Shown: piece by piece, positions 36,512 to 44,646 of the stretch
Layout of the letters: each line of letters opens with the position of its first letter
Position numbering within the stretch: the stretch's first letter is position 1
NCBI GenBank assembly: GCA_019114305.1
Contig: DXFU01000031.1
Span: 1-64,000, forward strand
Direction of reading: 5' to 3'
Length of the DNA stretch: 64,000 nt
Origin: Candidatus Hungatella pullicola
GTDB taxonomy: Bacteria; Bacillota; Clostridia; Lachnospirales; Lachnospiraceae
Program-made: the position numbers and the translations under genes
The notes under the pieces: generated by a model
Told to the model about the DNA's origin: nothing
Database searches by the model: none
Seen by the model: the letters and a program-made list of their open reading frames with translations, nothing else

Positions 36512-36540
36512 TTGACACTTTTTCCATTCTATGCTATTCT
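36512..36540 (+). promoter_or_regulatory. Promoter of the cold-shock gene
   Basis: TTGACA at 36512-36517, 17-nt spacer, TATTCT at 36535-36540. The predicted leader is about 55 nt. Confidence 0.8.
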
Positions 36541-36546
36541 TAGGGA

Positions 36547-36580
36547 AGTTGCAGATAGGCTGTAACTACAAATTTTTTTT
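36547..36580 (+). promoter_or_regulatory. Hairpin and T-run in the cold-shock leader
   Basis: AGTTGCAG pairs with CTGTAACT (8 bp, one G-U) around ATAGG right at the transcript start, followed by ACAAA and eight T. It could be a stability or attenuation element; no experiment is implied. Confidence 0.45.
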
Positions 36581-36600
36581 ATTCATTTTGGAGGTATCAT

Positions 36601-36798
36601 ATGAAGGGTACAGTGAAGTGGTTTAACAATCAAAAAGGATATGGATTTATCTCCGACGAGCAGGGCAACGATGTATTTGTTCACTACTCCGGTCTCAACA
36701 TGGAAGGATTCAAATCCTTAGACGAAGGCGCTGAGGTGGAATTTGATGTGGTTGAAGGCGCTAAGGGACCACAGGCTACCAACGTAACAAAATTATAA
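36601..36798 (+). CDS. Cold-shock protein, CspA family
   Basis: A 65-aa single cold-shock domain. The RNP1 motif KGYGFI and RNP2 VFVHY are intact, and the start [16 protein letters not shown] is typical. It binds single-stranded RNA or DNA and acts as an RNA chaperone. The gene has a strong promoter, a leader with a hairpin and a GGAGGT site. The terminator downstream is shared with the convergent Hsp33 gene. Confidence 0.97.
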   Translation: MKGTVKWFNNQKGYGFISDEQGNDVFVHYSGLNMEGFKSLDEGAEVEFDVVEGAKGPQATNVTKL

Positions 36799-36870
36799 TC
36801 TGACTTACCAGTGTACCTTTTTCACCATATAGGAAGAAAATAGTATCATTGTATTTGTTTCAGATGACCA

Positions 36871-36925
36871 CAGAAGAAAAGAGGGCCGTACAGACTGCAG
36901 ATCTGCGCGGTCCTCTTTTCTTTCT
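36871..36925. terminator. Bidirectional terminator between csp and hslO
   Basis: AGAAAAGAGGGCCG pairs with CGGTCCTCTTTTCT across a 20-nt inner region; the A and T runs within the arms serve as U-tracts in both directions between convergent genes. Confidence 0.75.
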
Positions 36926-36938
36926 GAAGGAAGTTTTT

Positions 36939-37820
36939 TTAACCTACAGCTTTCTCATATAAAGCTTTCAGCTCTTCCACAGTAAACTGGTAGTTTTTAT
37001 TGCAGAAATGGCAGTTTACCTCCACTGTCTTACCATCGTCAATCATATCCTGAAGCTCTTTCTTTCCAATGCTGATCAGAGCTTTCTCAACCCGCTCCTT
37101 ATTACAGTTGCAGTAAAATCTGGCAGGGGACTTTTCCAGAATCTCCAGTCCCATATCTCCCAATATTTTATCCAGAATCATCTCCGGCGTCATGCCTTCA
37201 TCCAACAGGGCTGTAATTGAGGTAATCTCACCCAAACGCTGTTCCAGACGGTCGATCATATCTTCTGTGGCATCAGGAAGAAGCTGAATAAGAAATCCTC
37301 CTGCTTGTTTCACCGTATTGTTTTTATTCATCAGAACTCCAAGAGCCACTGAGGAAGGAGTCTGTTCTGATGTGGCGTAATAATAGGTAAGATCTTCGGC
37401 AATCTCGCCGCCCACCAAAATCGTCTGTCCTACATAAGGCTCCTTTAAACCAATGTCTTTGATAACGCTTAAAACCCCTTCTCCCACAGCTCCGCCTACA
37501 TCCAGCTTCCCCTGAGGATTTGGCGGAAGCATAACCTCAGGATTGTAGGCATAGCCCTTAACATTGCCAAAAGCATCAGCAGTCACAGTCAAACCTTCAA
37601 TGGGACCGCTTCCCTGAATTTTCAGGGTGAGAAGCTCATCCTCTCCCTTAAGGGTCAGCCCCATCATGGCTCCGGCAGTGAGAAGCCTTCCCAAAGCCGC
37701 AGTAGCTACCGGGCTGGTATTATGAGCCTTTCTGGCTTCCTCCACCAAATCTCTTGTAGTAGCTGCAAAAGCCCGGATCTGTCCCTCTCCTGCTGTAGCT
37801 CGAATCATGTAATCACTCAT
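36939..37820 (-). CDS. hslO: Hsp33, redox-regulated chaperone HslO
   Basis: Cytoplasmic chaperone activated by oxidation. The C-terminal zinc site has the paired cysteines YCNCN and CHFCN. The N-terminal domain starts MSDYMIRATAGEGQIRAFAA. The ATG at 37820 is chosen because GAGGAG lies upstream; a start at 37841 would overlap the previous gene by 20 nt. 293 aa. Probably co-transcribed with the methyltransferase gene just upstream. Confidence 0.96.
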   Translation of the reverse strand: MSDYMIRATAGEGQIRAFAATTRDLVEEARKAHNTSPVATAALGRLLTAGAMMGLTLKGEDELLTLKIQGSGPIEGLTVTADAFGNVKGYAYNPEVMLPPNPQGKLDVGGAVGEGVLSVIKDIGLKEPYVGQTILVGGEIAEDLTYYYATSEQTPSSVALGVLMNKNNTVKQAGGFLIQLLPDATEDMIDRLEQRLGEITSITALLDEGMTPEMILDKILGDMGLEILEKSPARFYCNCNKERVEKALISIGKKELQDMIDDGKTVEVNCHFCNKNYQFTVEELKALYEKAVG

Positions 37821-37821
37821 C

Positions 37822-38583
37822 TTAATCTCTCCTCTTTCCATGCTCTCTGGCTATAACATAAATCCTTTCGCTGTCCTCTTTGGCAGGCTCGCTGGTAAAA
37901 GCGTCATAAGCCGTTTCAAAGATCAGCCCCGCTTCTTTAAGAGCAGCTTTCACCTCTTCCAGAGTATAAGCCCTCTGATAATGAGTTTCCCAGTACTTGC
38001 GGTATAAATCTCCCTCTTCCCGGATAAACAGGGCCAGATCGTACTGGTTGATTCTGGTCTCCTCATCATAAAAATTATCCCAGATAAAACTGCTTTCCTC
38101 CCGATCCTCAGCAATGGTGGAATCTCCCATAACCTGTTCATACTTATAAATCGTATTCAGATCAAAAAGAAACACTCCATTGGGATCCAGATAATTATTA
38201 ACCAGACGGAATACCTGAACCAATTCATCCCATTCCAGAATATAATTCATGCAGTCGCAGATACTCACCACCCCGGCTACCGTTCCGTACAGTTCAAATT
38301 CTCTCATATCCTGAAGAAGATAAAGAATGTCTTTTCCAGACAGCTCCCGTTTCTCCATAGCAATCTGAAGCATTTCCTCAGAGCCGTCAACCCCGATCAT
38401 ATCGTAGCCCTGATCTGCCAAAAGCTCTGTCAGACTTCCTGTTCCGCAGCCAAGATCCAGCAAAATTCCCTTGTCCACTCCCCGGTTTCGAAGCAGGCCT
38501 GTAATATAGGCGCACCATTCCTCATAAGGAATGTTATCCATAAACAAATCGTATACCTGGGCAAAGCTTGTATACGCTTCCAT
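37822..38583 (-). CDS. Class I SAM-dependent methyltransferase
   Basis: A 253-aa methyltransferase with motif I LDLGCGTGSLTELL (about 42-55), an acidic SAM ribose ligand in DMIGVDGSEEM and a motif II region VVSICDCMNYIL. The substrate cannot be told. Its stop lies 1 nt before the hslO start codon, so the two are in one operon. Confidence 0.85.
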   Translation of the reverse strand: MEAYTSFAQVYDLFMDNIPYEEWCAYITGLLRNRGVDKGILLDLGCGTGSLTELLADQGYDMIGVDGSEEMLQIAMEKRELSGKDILYLLQDMREFELYGTVAGVVSICDCMNYILEWDELVQVFRLVNNYLDPNGVFLFDLNTIYKYEQVMGDSTIAEDREESSFIWDNFYDEETRINQYDLALFIREEGDLYRKYWETHYQRAYTLEEVKAALKEAGLIFETAYDAFTSEPAKEDSERIYVIAREHGKRRD

Positions 38584-38741
38584 GACTGTCCCTCCTTATC
38601 TTTCTTTCCCTGAACCGCCTTTTTTGCAGCAAGACAGCAGGGGAAGAATGTGCAAAGAAAGGAGGAGCTGCCAAGGTATGTCCAGCTTTCCGCCTCCGCG
38701 CTCCCCCTTACATCTGGCTGTGCCAGTTGTATTTCTATTGC

Positions 38742-39251
38742 TTACAGATTCTTTCCGCAGCACTTTTTGTACTTCTTGCCGCTTCCACATGGACATGGAT
38801 CGTTTCTTCCGATCTTCGGTCCCTTAACAATGGTTCCAGAAGCTTTCTGAGACTTGTAAAGCTCCTTTCTCTTCTCCTCTGTCAGAATGTTATCCCACTC
38901 AGGCAGATTGTAAAGCCATTCAGCCTTAGCCTCTACCATATTATAATACAGCTTCTCAGGGTCGATCTCAATTTTCACTACTGTATTCTCATCCATCGTC
39001 TCAATTGGATTTTCATAGCCCTTTAAGCTTTCATTGATTCCGTCAAGAAAGCCTGTCATGGTCTGAATGTCAGTACCGTATCTTTTGGCCAGTTCTTCCA
39101 CAGTACCCTCTACTACTTCAGAGGGTTTGGAAAGAATGTGCTCGTAAATTCCCTTTTCCACAATAAAATAGTTCTTCCACAGCTGCTCTCTGGATCTTTC
39201 ATCCAGTCCGTCGCCGTATGCCAGATTTCTCCAATTTTCTAAAATAGTCAT
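38742..39251 (-). CDS. SEC-C metal-binding motif protein
   Basis: A 169-aa protein that ends in a zinc-binding SEC-C motif ([16 protein letters not shown]), as in the tail of SecA, preceded by an all-helical domain (residues 1-130) that I do not recognise. Such proteins may interact with ribosomes or SecB-like partners. The region 38584-38741 before the methyltransferase holds no gene; a small CTGGC/GCCAG hairpin is the only structure seen. Confidence 0.8.
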   Translation of the reverse strand: MTILENWRNLAYGDGLDERSREQLWKNYFIVEKGIYEHILSKPSEVVEGTVEELAKRYGTDIQTMTGFLDGINESLKGYENPIETMDENTVVKIEIDPEKLYYNMVEAKAEWLYNLPEWDNILTEEKRKELYKSQKASGTIVKGPKIGRNDPCPCGSGKKYKKCCGKNL

Positions 39252-39344
39252 TGTTCAACCATCCTTTTATCTCTTATTCTGGTAATACTCCATCAAACAG
39301 TATATAACAGTTTCCCTAAATTTGCAAAATATTTTTTCAAGAAA

Positions 39345-39396
39345 GAGAGAAACCGGGTCCGGTTTCTCTGCCCTTGAGAAAAACCGGCCCGGTTTC
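39345..39396 (-). terminator. Tandem terminator-like hairpins
   Basis: Two G+C-rich palindromes lie side by side: AGAGAAACCGGGTCCGGTTTCTCT (39345-39369, quoted in halves: AGAGAAACCGG and CCGGTTTCTCT) and GAAAAACCGGCCCGGTTTCC (39378-39396). They follow the DUF1540 gene and probably end its transcript. Confidence 0.6.
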
Positions 39397-39409
39397 CATT
39401 CTTTTTCCT

Positions 39410-39724
39410 TTATCTGGCTTTAAAACTGGCACACTCTGTGTGGCTGGCCTCTCTGGCTCCGTCTCCTGCAATTCCAATGTGATCCGCAACACAGTGACGG
39501 CTTTCATTGTAAATGCAGTTGACTGCCTCACAGTCTACTTCCAGACGGCTTTCCGGAGTCTTAAACAGATTTCGGAAAGATCCCTCTTTGTTCTCTGCAA
39601 AGCTTCCGCAGCAGGTATCACAGGTGTCCTTGGCGTTTTCTCCTTCCACCAGAATTGCTGACTTACAGCAGCAGTTATCCGCATTGTGAATACAGCTTGT
39701 AACATTACAGTCCAGTTTTGTCAT
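39410..39724 (-). CDS. DUF1540 protein with two Cys-rich repeats
   Basis: A 104-aa protein with two similar Cys-rich modules, residues about 4-40 (LDCNVTSCIHNADNCC...) and 65-104 (VDCEAVNCIYNESRHC...), each fitting DUF1540 and probably binding a metal such as zinc. The ATG at 39724 follows AAGGAGG; a longer frame to 39799 would lack a binding site. Function unknown; DUF1540 proteins are common in Clostridia and spore formers. Confidence 0.85.
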   Translation of the reverse strand: MTKLDCNVTSCIHNADNCCCKSAILVEGENAKDTCDTCCGSFAENKEGSFRNLFKTPESRLEVDCEAVNCIYNESRHCVADHIGIAGDGAREASHTECASFKAR

Positions 39725-39831
39725 GGAATATTCCCTCCTTGTATATCTAAAATCACTGTACAGGAAATATTCTGTCCTTCTGTCGGCAAAACTATTCATC
39801 GCTGCTGAATCCTTAAAACAAAAAATATTTT

Positions 39832-40902
39832 TTATTGCACTTCTACGCTCCAGCCTTCCGGCCCTTCTATTTTGCCCAGCTGTATCCCTGTAATGGTATC
39901 GTAAAGCTTCTGAGTCAGCTGACCGATCTTGCCTTCGCCAATGGGCATCTTTTCCTCTTCATAGCGAAGCTCTCCCACTGGAGAAATAACAGCCGCTGTT
40001 CCAGTTCCGAAGCACTCTTCCATAGCTCCCGACTCAGCAGCGGAAACCACCTCATCTACAGAAATTTTTCTCTCCTCAACAGGAACGCCCCACTCTTTGC
40101 ACAGGGCAATCACAGAATCTCTGGTAACTCCGGGAAGAATACTTCCATTCAATTCAGGAGTAACTACCACACCATTGATCTTGAAGAAGATATTCATAGC
40201 TCCCACTTCCTCAATGTATTTCCGGTGAACCCCGTCAAGCCACAGAACCTGGGAATATCCCTCTTCGTGGGCCTTCACCTGGGAAGCAAGAGATGCCACA
40301 TAATTTCCGCCTGTTTTTGCCTCGCCGATACCGCCTTTCACGGCTCTTACATATTCATCCTCAATCCAGATCTTTACCGGATCCAGGCCGCTTTCATAGT
40401 AAGCGCCCACCGGAGAAAGAATTATCATAAACTTGTATGTATCAGACGGCCTCACTCCAAGAAATGGATCTGTAGCAATAACAAAAGGTCTTATATAAAG
40501 AGAAGTTCCCGGTCTGGTTGGAATCCAGTCCTCATCCACCTTTACCAGTGCTTTTAACGCCTCAAGGAACAAATCTTCCGGGATCTCTGGGATGCAGAGA
40601 CGGCGGTTGCTTCTGTTGGCTCTTTCAATATTTTTATCGGGACGGAATAAAAGGGTTCTCCCATCTTCTGTTTTATAAGCTTTTAATCCTTCAAACATCT
40701 CCTGTCCATAATGGAATACCATGGCAGACGGTTCCAAGCTTAAGGCATGATAAGGCACGATTCTTGGATCATACCAGCCCTTTCCTGTCTCATAGTCCAT
40801 TTCAAACATATGATCTGTAAATATAGTTCCAAATGTTAATGGATTATCTTTGCCTGGTTTCTCTTTCGGGCAAGTTGTTTTTTCAATTCTGATTGTCTGC
40901 AT
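39832..40902 (-). CDS. ilvE: Branched-chain amino acid aminotransferase
   Basis: PLP enzyme (class IV) for transamination of leucine, isoleucine and valine. Markers are FGTIFTDHMF at the start, EMFEGLKAYKTEDGR, the PLP-lysine region GEAKTGGNYVASL and EEVGAMNIFF, with GTGTAAVISPV near the C-terminus. 356 aa from the ATG at 40902 (GGAAG upstream); seven extra codons are possible. It has its own promoter. Confidence 0.95.
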   Translation of the reverse strand: MQTIRIEKTTCPKEKPGKDNPLTFGTIFTDHMFEMDYETGKGWYDPRIVPYHALSLEPSAMVFHYGQEMFEGLKAYKTEDGRTLLFRPDKNIERANRSNRRLCIPEIPEDLFLEALKALVKVDEDWIPTRPGTSLYIRPFVIATDPFLGVRPSDTYKFMIILSPVGAYYESGLDPVKIWIEDEYVRAVKGGIGEAKTGGNYVASLASQVKAHEEGYSQVLWLDGVHRKYIEEVGAMNIFFKINGVVVTPELNGSILPGVTRDSVIALCKEWGVPVEERKISVDEVVSAAESGAMEECFGTGTAAVISPVGELRYEEEKMPIGEGKIGQLTQKLYDTITGIQLGKIEGPEGWSVEVQ

Positions 40903-40958
40903 ATTTTTTTCTTCCTTTCCCACACCGGCATAAATGTCAGTTCGTTTATCTGATAAAC

Positions 40959-40987
40959 ATTATCATCCAAATCCTTCTGTCTGTCAA
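40959..40987 (-). promoter_or_regulatory. Promoter of the aminotransferase gene
   Basis: TTGACA at 40987-40982, 17-nt spacer, GATAAT at 40964-40959. Confidence 0.75.
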
Positions 40988-41042
40988 CTGCTTTTGCTGT
41001 ATTCCAGGTCTGCCTAATTGGAATCAAAACCATAACCAGAAA

Positions 41043-42419
41043 TTATGGATTCTTTTTGCCTTTTTCACTAAGCTCCGGCCATATGGTCAGCAGCATGGTA
41101 AGGAAACAGGCCCCTCCTCCCAAAAAGTTGGAAATAGGCTCAGCCATAAACACACCATCTGTTCCATTTCCAAGAACGATGGGCAGAAGAAAGATCAGAG
41201 GAATTACAATAATTACCTTTCTGAATATGGAGAAAAATACAGCTCTTTTAGATTTTCCAAGGCCTACAAAAACTGCCTGTCCCGCAAACTGCAGAGACAT
41301 CATAAAAAATCCAAAATAATAAATCCGCATAGCCGGAATGCCTGCCTGTACCAAAGCCTCATCCTGGTTAAAAATTCGGATAAAAAATTCCGGAAACCCA
41401 TGGACAAATCCCCAAGTAATTAAAGAATAGATAATGGAGACGACAGAAGTAAAAATAATGGCTTTTTTTACTCTGCCATACTCTTTGGCTCCATAATTAT
41501 ATCCTAAAATAGGCTGGGCGCTGTTGGTAAGACCGCTGACCGGCATGGAAACTACCTCGCGGACAGAATTGATTACTGTCATCACTCCAACATACAGATC
41601 TCCTCCGTACTGCTGCAGACTGGCGTTGCAGACGATCTGAACCAGACTGTTGGTAATTGACATGGTAAAGCCTGACATCCCAAGACCTACAATCGAAACC
41701 ACCCTTTTTCTGTTCAGCCTGCAGGAAGAGGGCTTTAATCGGAGAATTGTCCTTTTCCCAGTAAGAAAACAGACGATCCACAGAGCGGAAAGGAACTGGG
41801 ACAGCACAGTAGCCACTGCAGCTCCCTGAACCCCCATGTCCAGGACAAAAATAAAAACCGGATCCAGTATAATATTGGCCACTGCTCCCAGAAGAACCGT
41901 CATCATACCTATGGTTCCAAAGCCCTGTGAATTAATAAAGCTGTTCATTCCCAGGCCAATCATAACAAATACGCTGCCCAAAAGGTAAATGCTGATATAC
42001 TGATCCGCATAAGGGTAGGTCATATCACTGGCACCGAACAGATAAAGCATGGGCCGTTTGAAAGCCAGTCCCAAAACAGTAAGCGCCACTCCTGCCAGCA
42101 CCATAAGCAGGAAAGAGTTGCCCATAATGTCCTCCGCTTCCTTTATATGTCCCTTCCCCCTCTCAATGGAACACAACGGAGCTCCTCCCATTCCGAACAG
42201 ATTGGCGAAGGCCGTCACCATGGAAATAATAGGCAGGCAAAGTCCAAGGCCTGTGAGGGCCAAAGTAGAGTTTTCAGGAATTCTGCCTATATAAATCCGG
42301 TCGATAATGTTATAGAGAACATTAATCAGCTGGGCCGTTGTCATGGGTACCGCCAGCTTTAATATATTGGACACAATACTTCCCTGTGAAAAATCATTGG
42401 TACTTTTTCCCATTTTCAT
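41043..42419 (-). CDS. MATE family efflux transporter
   Basis: Twelve-helix multidrug/toxin exporter of 458 aa. The first helix region ILKLAVPMTTAQLINVLYNIIDRIYIG matches the DinF/NorM branch, with a second repeat half near residue 240. Drug substrates and coupling ion are unknown. It is separated from the aminotransferase by that gene's promoter, and no regulator is adjacent. Confidence 0.9.
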   Translation of the reverse strand: MKMGKSTNDFSQGSIVSNILKLAVPMTTAQLINVLYNIIDRIYIGRIPENSTLALTGLGLCLPIISMVTAFANLFGMGGAPLCSIERGKGHIKEAEDIMGNSFLLMVLAGVALTVLGLAFKRPMLYLFGASDMTYPYADQYISIYLLGSVFVMIGLGMNSFINSQGFGTIGMMTVLLGAVANIILDPVFIFVLDMGVQGAAVATVLSQFLSALWIVCFLTGKRTILRLKPSSCRLNRKRVVSIVGLGMSGFTMSITNSLVQIVCNASLQQYGGDLYVGVMTVINSVREVVSMPVSGLTNSAQPILGYNYGAKEYGRVKKAIIFTSVVSIIYSLITWGFVHGFPEFFIRIFNQDEALVQAGIPAMRIYYFGFFMMSLQFAGQAVFVGLGKSKRAVFFSIFRKVIIVIPLIFLLPIVLGNGTDGVFMAEPISNFLGGGACFLTMLLTIWPELSEKGKKNP

Positions 42420-42484
42420 CCCTCTAATTATTTTATATTTCTTCTATTTTCAGAAATTTTCCACCAAATGTCAAGAGCTCTGCT

Positions 42485-42518
42485 TAAAAAAAGAAACCGG
42501 GAACTGCTTCCCGGTCTC
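42485..42518 (-). terminator. Terminator of the alcohol dehydrogenase gene
   Basis: GACCGGGAA and TTCCCGGTTTC pair across GCAG, followed by TTTTTTT on the minus strand. Confidence 0.85.
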
Positions 42519-42550
42519 TCTCTGGATATGATTCATATCCTGTACCAAAA

Positions 42551-43699
42551 CTACATCAGGGACTTATAAAGTCCGATAATATCCTCTAAGCTGGCATCCT
42601 TCGGATTGCCTGGAGCACAGGCGTCAGCTACTGCTGATTCAGCGAGGAACGTAACATCCTCTTCTTTTACGATCTCCTTTAAGTCCTTGGGAATTCCTAC
42701 ATCAATAGAAAGCTGCTGTACAGCGTCTACAGCCGCCTTGCGGTATTCCTCCTGAGTCATGTTTTCTGTTCCCTCTACGCCCATGGCTTTTGCAATATCT
42801 CTGAACTTCTCGCCTGTAGCATCTGCATTAAATGCCATTACAGTTGGAAGAAGAATGGCATTGGCAACTCCGTGAGGTGTGTCATAAACAGCGCCTAATG
42901 CATGAGCCATGGAGTGAACAATTCCCAGACCACAGTTGGAAAATCCCATTCCTGTAATATACTGTCCAAGTGCCATGCCTTCTCTGCCTTCTGGTGTGTT
43001 GGCAACAGCGCCTCTTAAGCTGGCAGCAATCAGCTCTACTGCCTTTAAGTTAAACATATCTGTAATTGGATTAGCGCCCTTGGTAATATATCCTTCAATT
43101 GCATGGGTCAAAGCATCCATTCCTGTTGCAGCAGTCAGCCCCTTAGGCATGCTGGACATCATGTCCGGATCTACTACAGCCACTACCGGAATATCGTGGG
43201 GATCCACACAAACGAATTTTCTCTTTTTCTCTACATCAGTAATTACATAGTTAATAGTAACTTCTGCCGCTGTACCTGCAGTAGTAGGAACTGCGATAAT
43301 AGGAACACATGGATTTTTCGTAGGAGCCACGCCCTCTAAGCTTCTCACATCAGAAAATTCAGGGTTGGTAATAATAATGCCAATCGCCTTGGAAGTATCC
43401 ATGGAAGAGCCGCCGCCGATAGCAATAATATAATCTGCGCCTGATTTCTTAAAAGCTTCTACTCCGTGCTGAACATTCTCAATGGTTGGATTTGGCTTAA
43501 TATCAGAATAAATCTCATAAGCCATTCCATTTTTCTCCAGTAAATCTGTTACCTTAGATGTAACGTTGAATTTAATCAGATCAGGATCTGACGCTACAAA
43601 AGCCTTCTTAAAGCCTCTCTTTACAACCTCGCCAGGAATTTCCTGAATTGCCCCCGCTCCATGATAGGAAGTTTCATTTAATACAATTCTGTTTGCCAT
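42551..43699 (-). CDS. Iron-containing alcohol dehydrogenase, FucO-like
   Basis: NAD(P)-dependent group III alcohol dehydrogenase of 382 aa. The GGGSSMDTSKAIG nucleotide-binding region, GMDALTHAIEGY and the iron ligands around GIVHSMAHALGA and TPHGVANA are intact. The closest familiar relative is lactaldehyde reductase (FucO). The ATG at 43699 follows a GGAGAGGT-type site. Two palindromic sites upstream suggest control by the adjacent TetR protein. Confidence 0.9.
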   Translation of the reverse strand: MANRIVLNETSYHGAGAIQEIPGEVVKRGFKKAFVASDPDLIKFNVTSKVTDLLEKNGMAYEIYSDIKPNPTIENVQHGVEAFKKSGADYIIAIGGGSSMDTSKAIGIIITNPEFSDVRSLEGVAPTKNPCVPIIAVPTTAGTAAEVTINYVITDVEKKRKFVCVDPHDIPVVAVVDPDMMSSMPKGLTAATGMDALTHAIEGYITKGANPITDMFNLKAVELIAASLRGAVANTPEGREGMALGQYITGMGFSNCGLGIVHSMAHALGAVYDTPHGVANAILLPTVMAFNADATGEKFRDIAKAMGVEGTENMTQEEYRKAAVDAVQQLSIDVGIPKDLKEIVKEEDVTFLAESAVADACAPGNPKDASLEDIIGLYKSLM

Positions 43700-43766
43700 A
43701 TTAACCTCTCCTTTGGACTTCATTTGTTGCTGTTATTATTTTAACAACATTTATCAAAAAAAGAAA

Positions 43767-43790
43767 GTTACAATTCTCTTATTTTGTAAC
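43767..43790. promoter_or_regulatory. Palindromic operator candidate upstream of the Fe-ADH gene
   Basis: Perfect inverted repeat GTTACAA-N10-TTGTAAC. It lies about 70 nt upstream of the alcohol dehydrogenase gene and about 70 nt downstream of the TetR gene, a likely site for that regulator. Confidence 0.65.
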
Positions 43791-43810
43791 ATATGAGACA
43801 AAACAAAAGG

Positions 43811-43836
43811 ATTGTAACTCTCTTATTAGACACAAT
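43811..43836. promoter_or_regulatory. Second, weaker palindromic operator candidate
   Basis: ATTGT-N16-ACAAT arms; it shares the inner CTCTTATT with the stronger site at 43767-43790, so the pair may be two binding sites for one regulator. Confidence 0.45.
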
Positions 43837-43861
43837 GCCCTATAAATCAGTGATCCATGCA

Positions 43862-44431
43862 TCACAAAAGCCCTGCCTGAGCAAACATCTCTGCCAGTTT
43901 TGGAGGCATGGCATCCACCAGGCTGGCTGCCAGCTCAGCGGCTGTCTGTTTCATACCGCCCAAAACCCATTTCACGGTCATATAAACAGAACCTCTGCAG
44001 TACATTTCCAGAAGAAACTGAATATCCTCCTCCAAGGTCTTTTTCGTCTTCTTCATAATCAGATCCGTATAAAATCCCATAATCAGTTCAAAATCGTGTT
44101 CCTTCAAAGAATTGTAATCATCAGAACGAAAAGCTTCTGTAAAAAAAACCCTCTCTTTCTGAATAAACTGGAATTTTTCTTCCAGGCTTTCCCGCACTGT
44201 CTTGTCTGTGCCAATTTGAGCAAAAGCCTGAAGTACCAGTTTGTCAAAGTACCAGTTAATCAGATCATATTTATCCTTAAAATTTCTGTAAAAGGTTTGT
44301 CTCGTCATCCCGCAGCCGTCCACAATATTCTGCACCGTAATCCGGTCTACCGCAGTGGTTTTCATACATTCTTTTATAGAATCGGCCAAACGGTATTTTG
44401 TTCTCTCACTTTTGCTGGAATGTTCTGCCAT
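43862..44431 (-). CDS. TetR family regulator
   Basis: A 189-aa repressor-like protein with an N-terminal helix-turn-helix (TVQNIVDGCGMTRQTFYRNFKDK, in pieces of under 20) and a C-terminal ligand-binding domain resembling the DhaS/TetR_C_33 type. The effector is unknown. It lies directly upstream of the Fe-ADH gene with two palindromes between, so alcohol or aldehyde sensing is plausible. It diverges from a second MATE gene. Confidence 0.88.
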   Translation of the reverse strand: MAEHSSKSERTKYRLADSIKECMKTTAVDRITVQNIVDGCGMTRQTFYRNFKDKYDLINWYFDKLVLQAFAQIGTDKTVRESLEEKFQFIQKERVFFTEAFRSDDYNSLKEHDFELIMGFYTDLIMKKTKKTLEEDIQFLLEMYCRGSVYMTVKWVLGGMKQTAAELAASLVDAMPPKLAEMFAQAGLL

Positions 44432-44565
44432 ATCTCCTCCTGCCGGGCCCTTTCTTTTTATCAGATGTTCAGTACCATCATATCACATTTTTGCTTATAT
44501 GGGAATTTATCTTTCCATGCAAATTTTCTGTAGTTTTCTTGGGAATAAAGATTTTTTTGGTGGAT

Positions 44566-44594
44566 TTTACAGACGTCATCCGTTATTCTAAAAT
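44566..44594 (+). promoter_or_regulatory. Promoter of the second MATE gene
   Basis: TTTACA at 44566-44571, 17-nt spacer, TAAAAT at 44589-44594. Confidence 0.6.
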
Positions 44595-44646
44595 GTGGTG
44601 AACATCAGCTCTGACAAAAAACAGATAAAACAGGAGTAATAAAATC

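Noticed and set aside
38596..38796. A 66-codon minus-strand frame between the SEC-C and methyltransferase genes
   Set aside because: No ribosome binding site and no motif; its start overlaps the end of the SEC-C gene in another frame.
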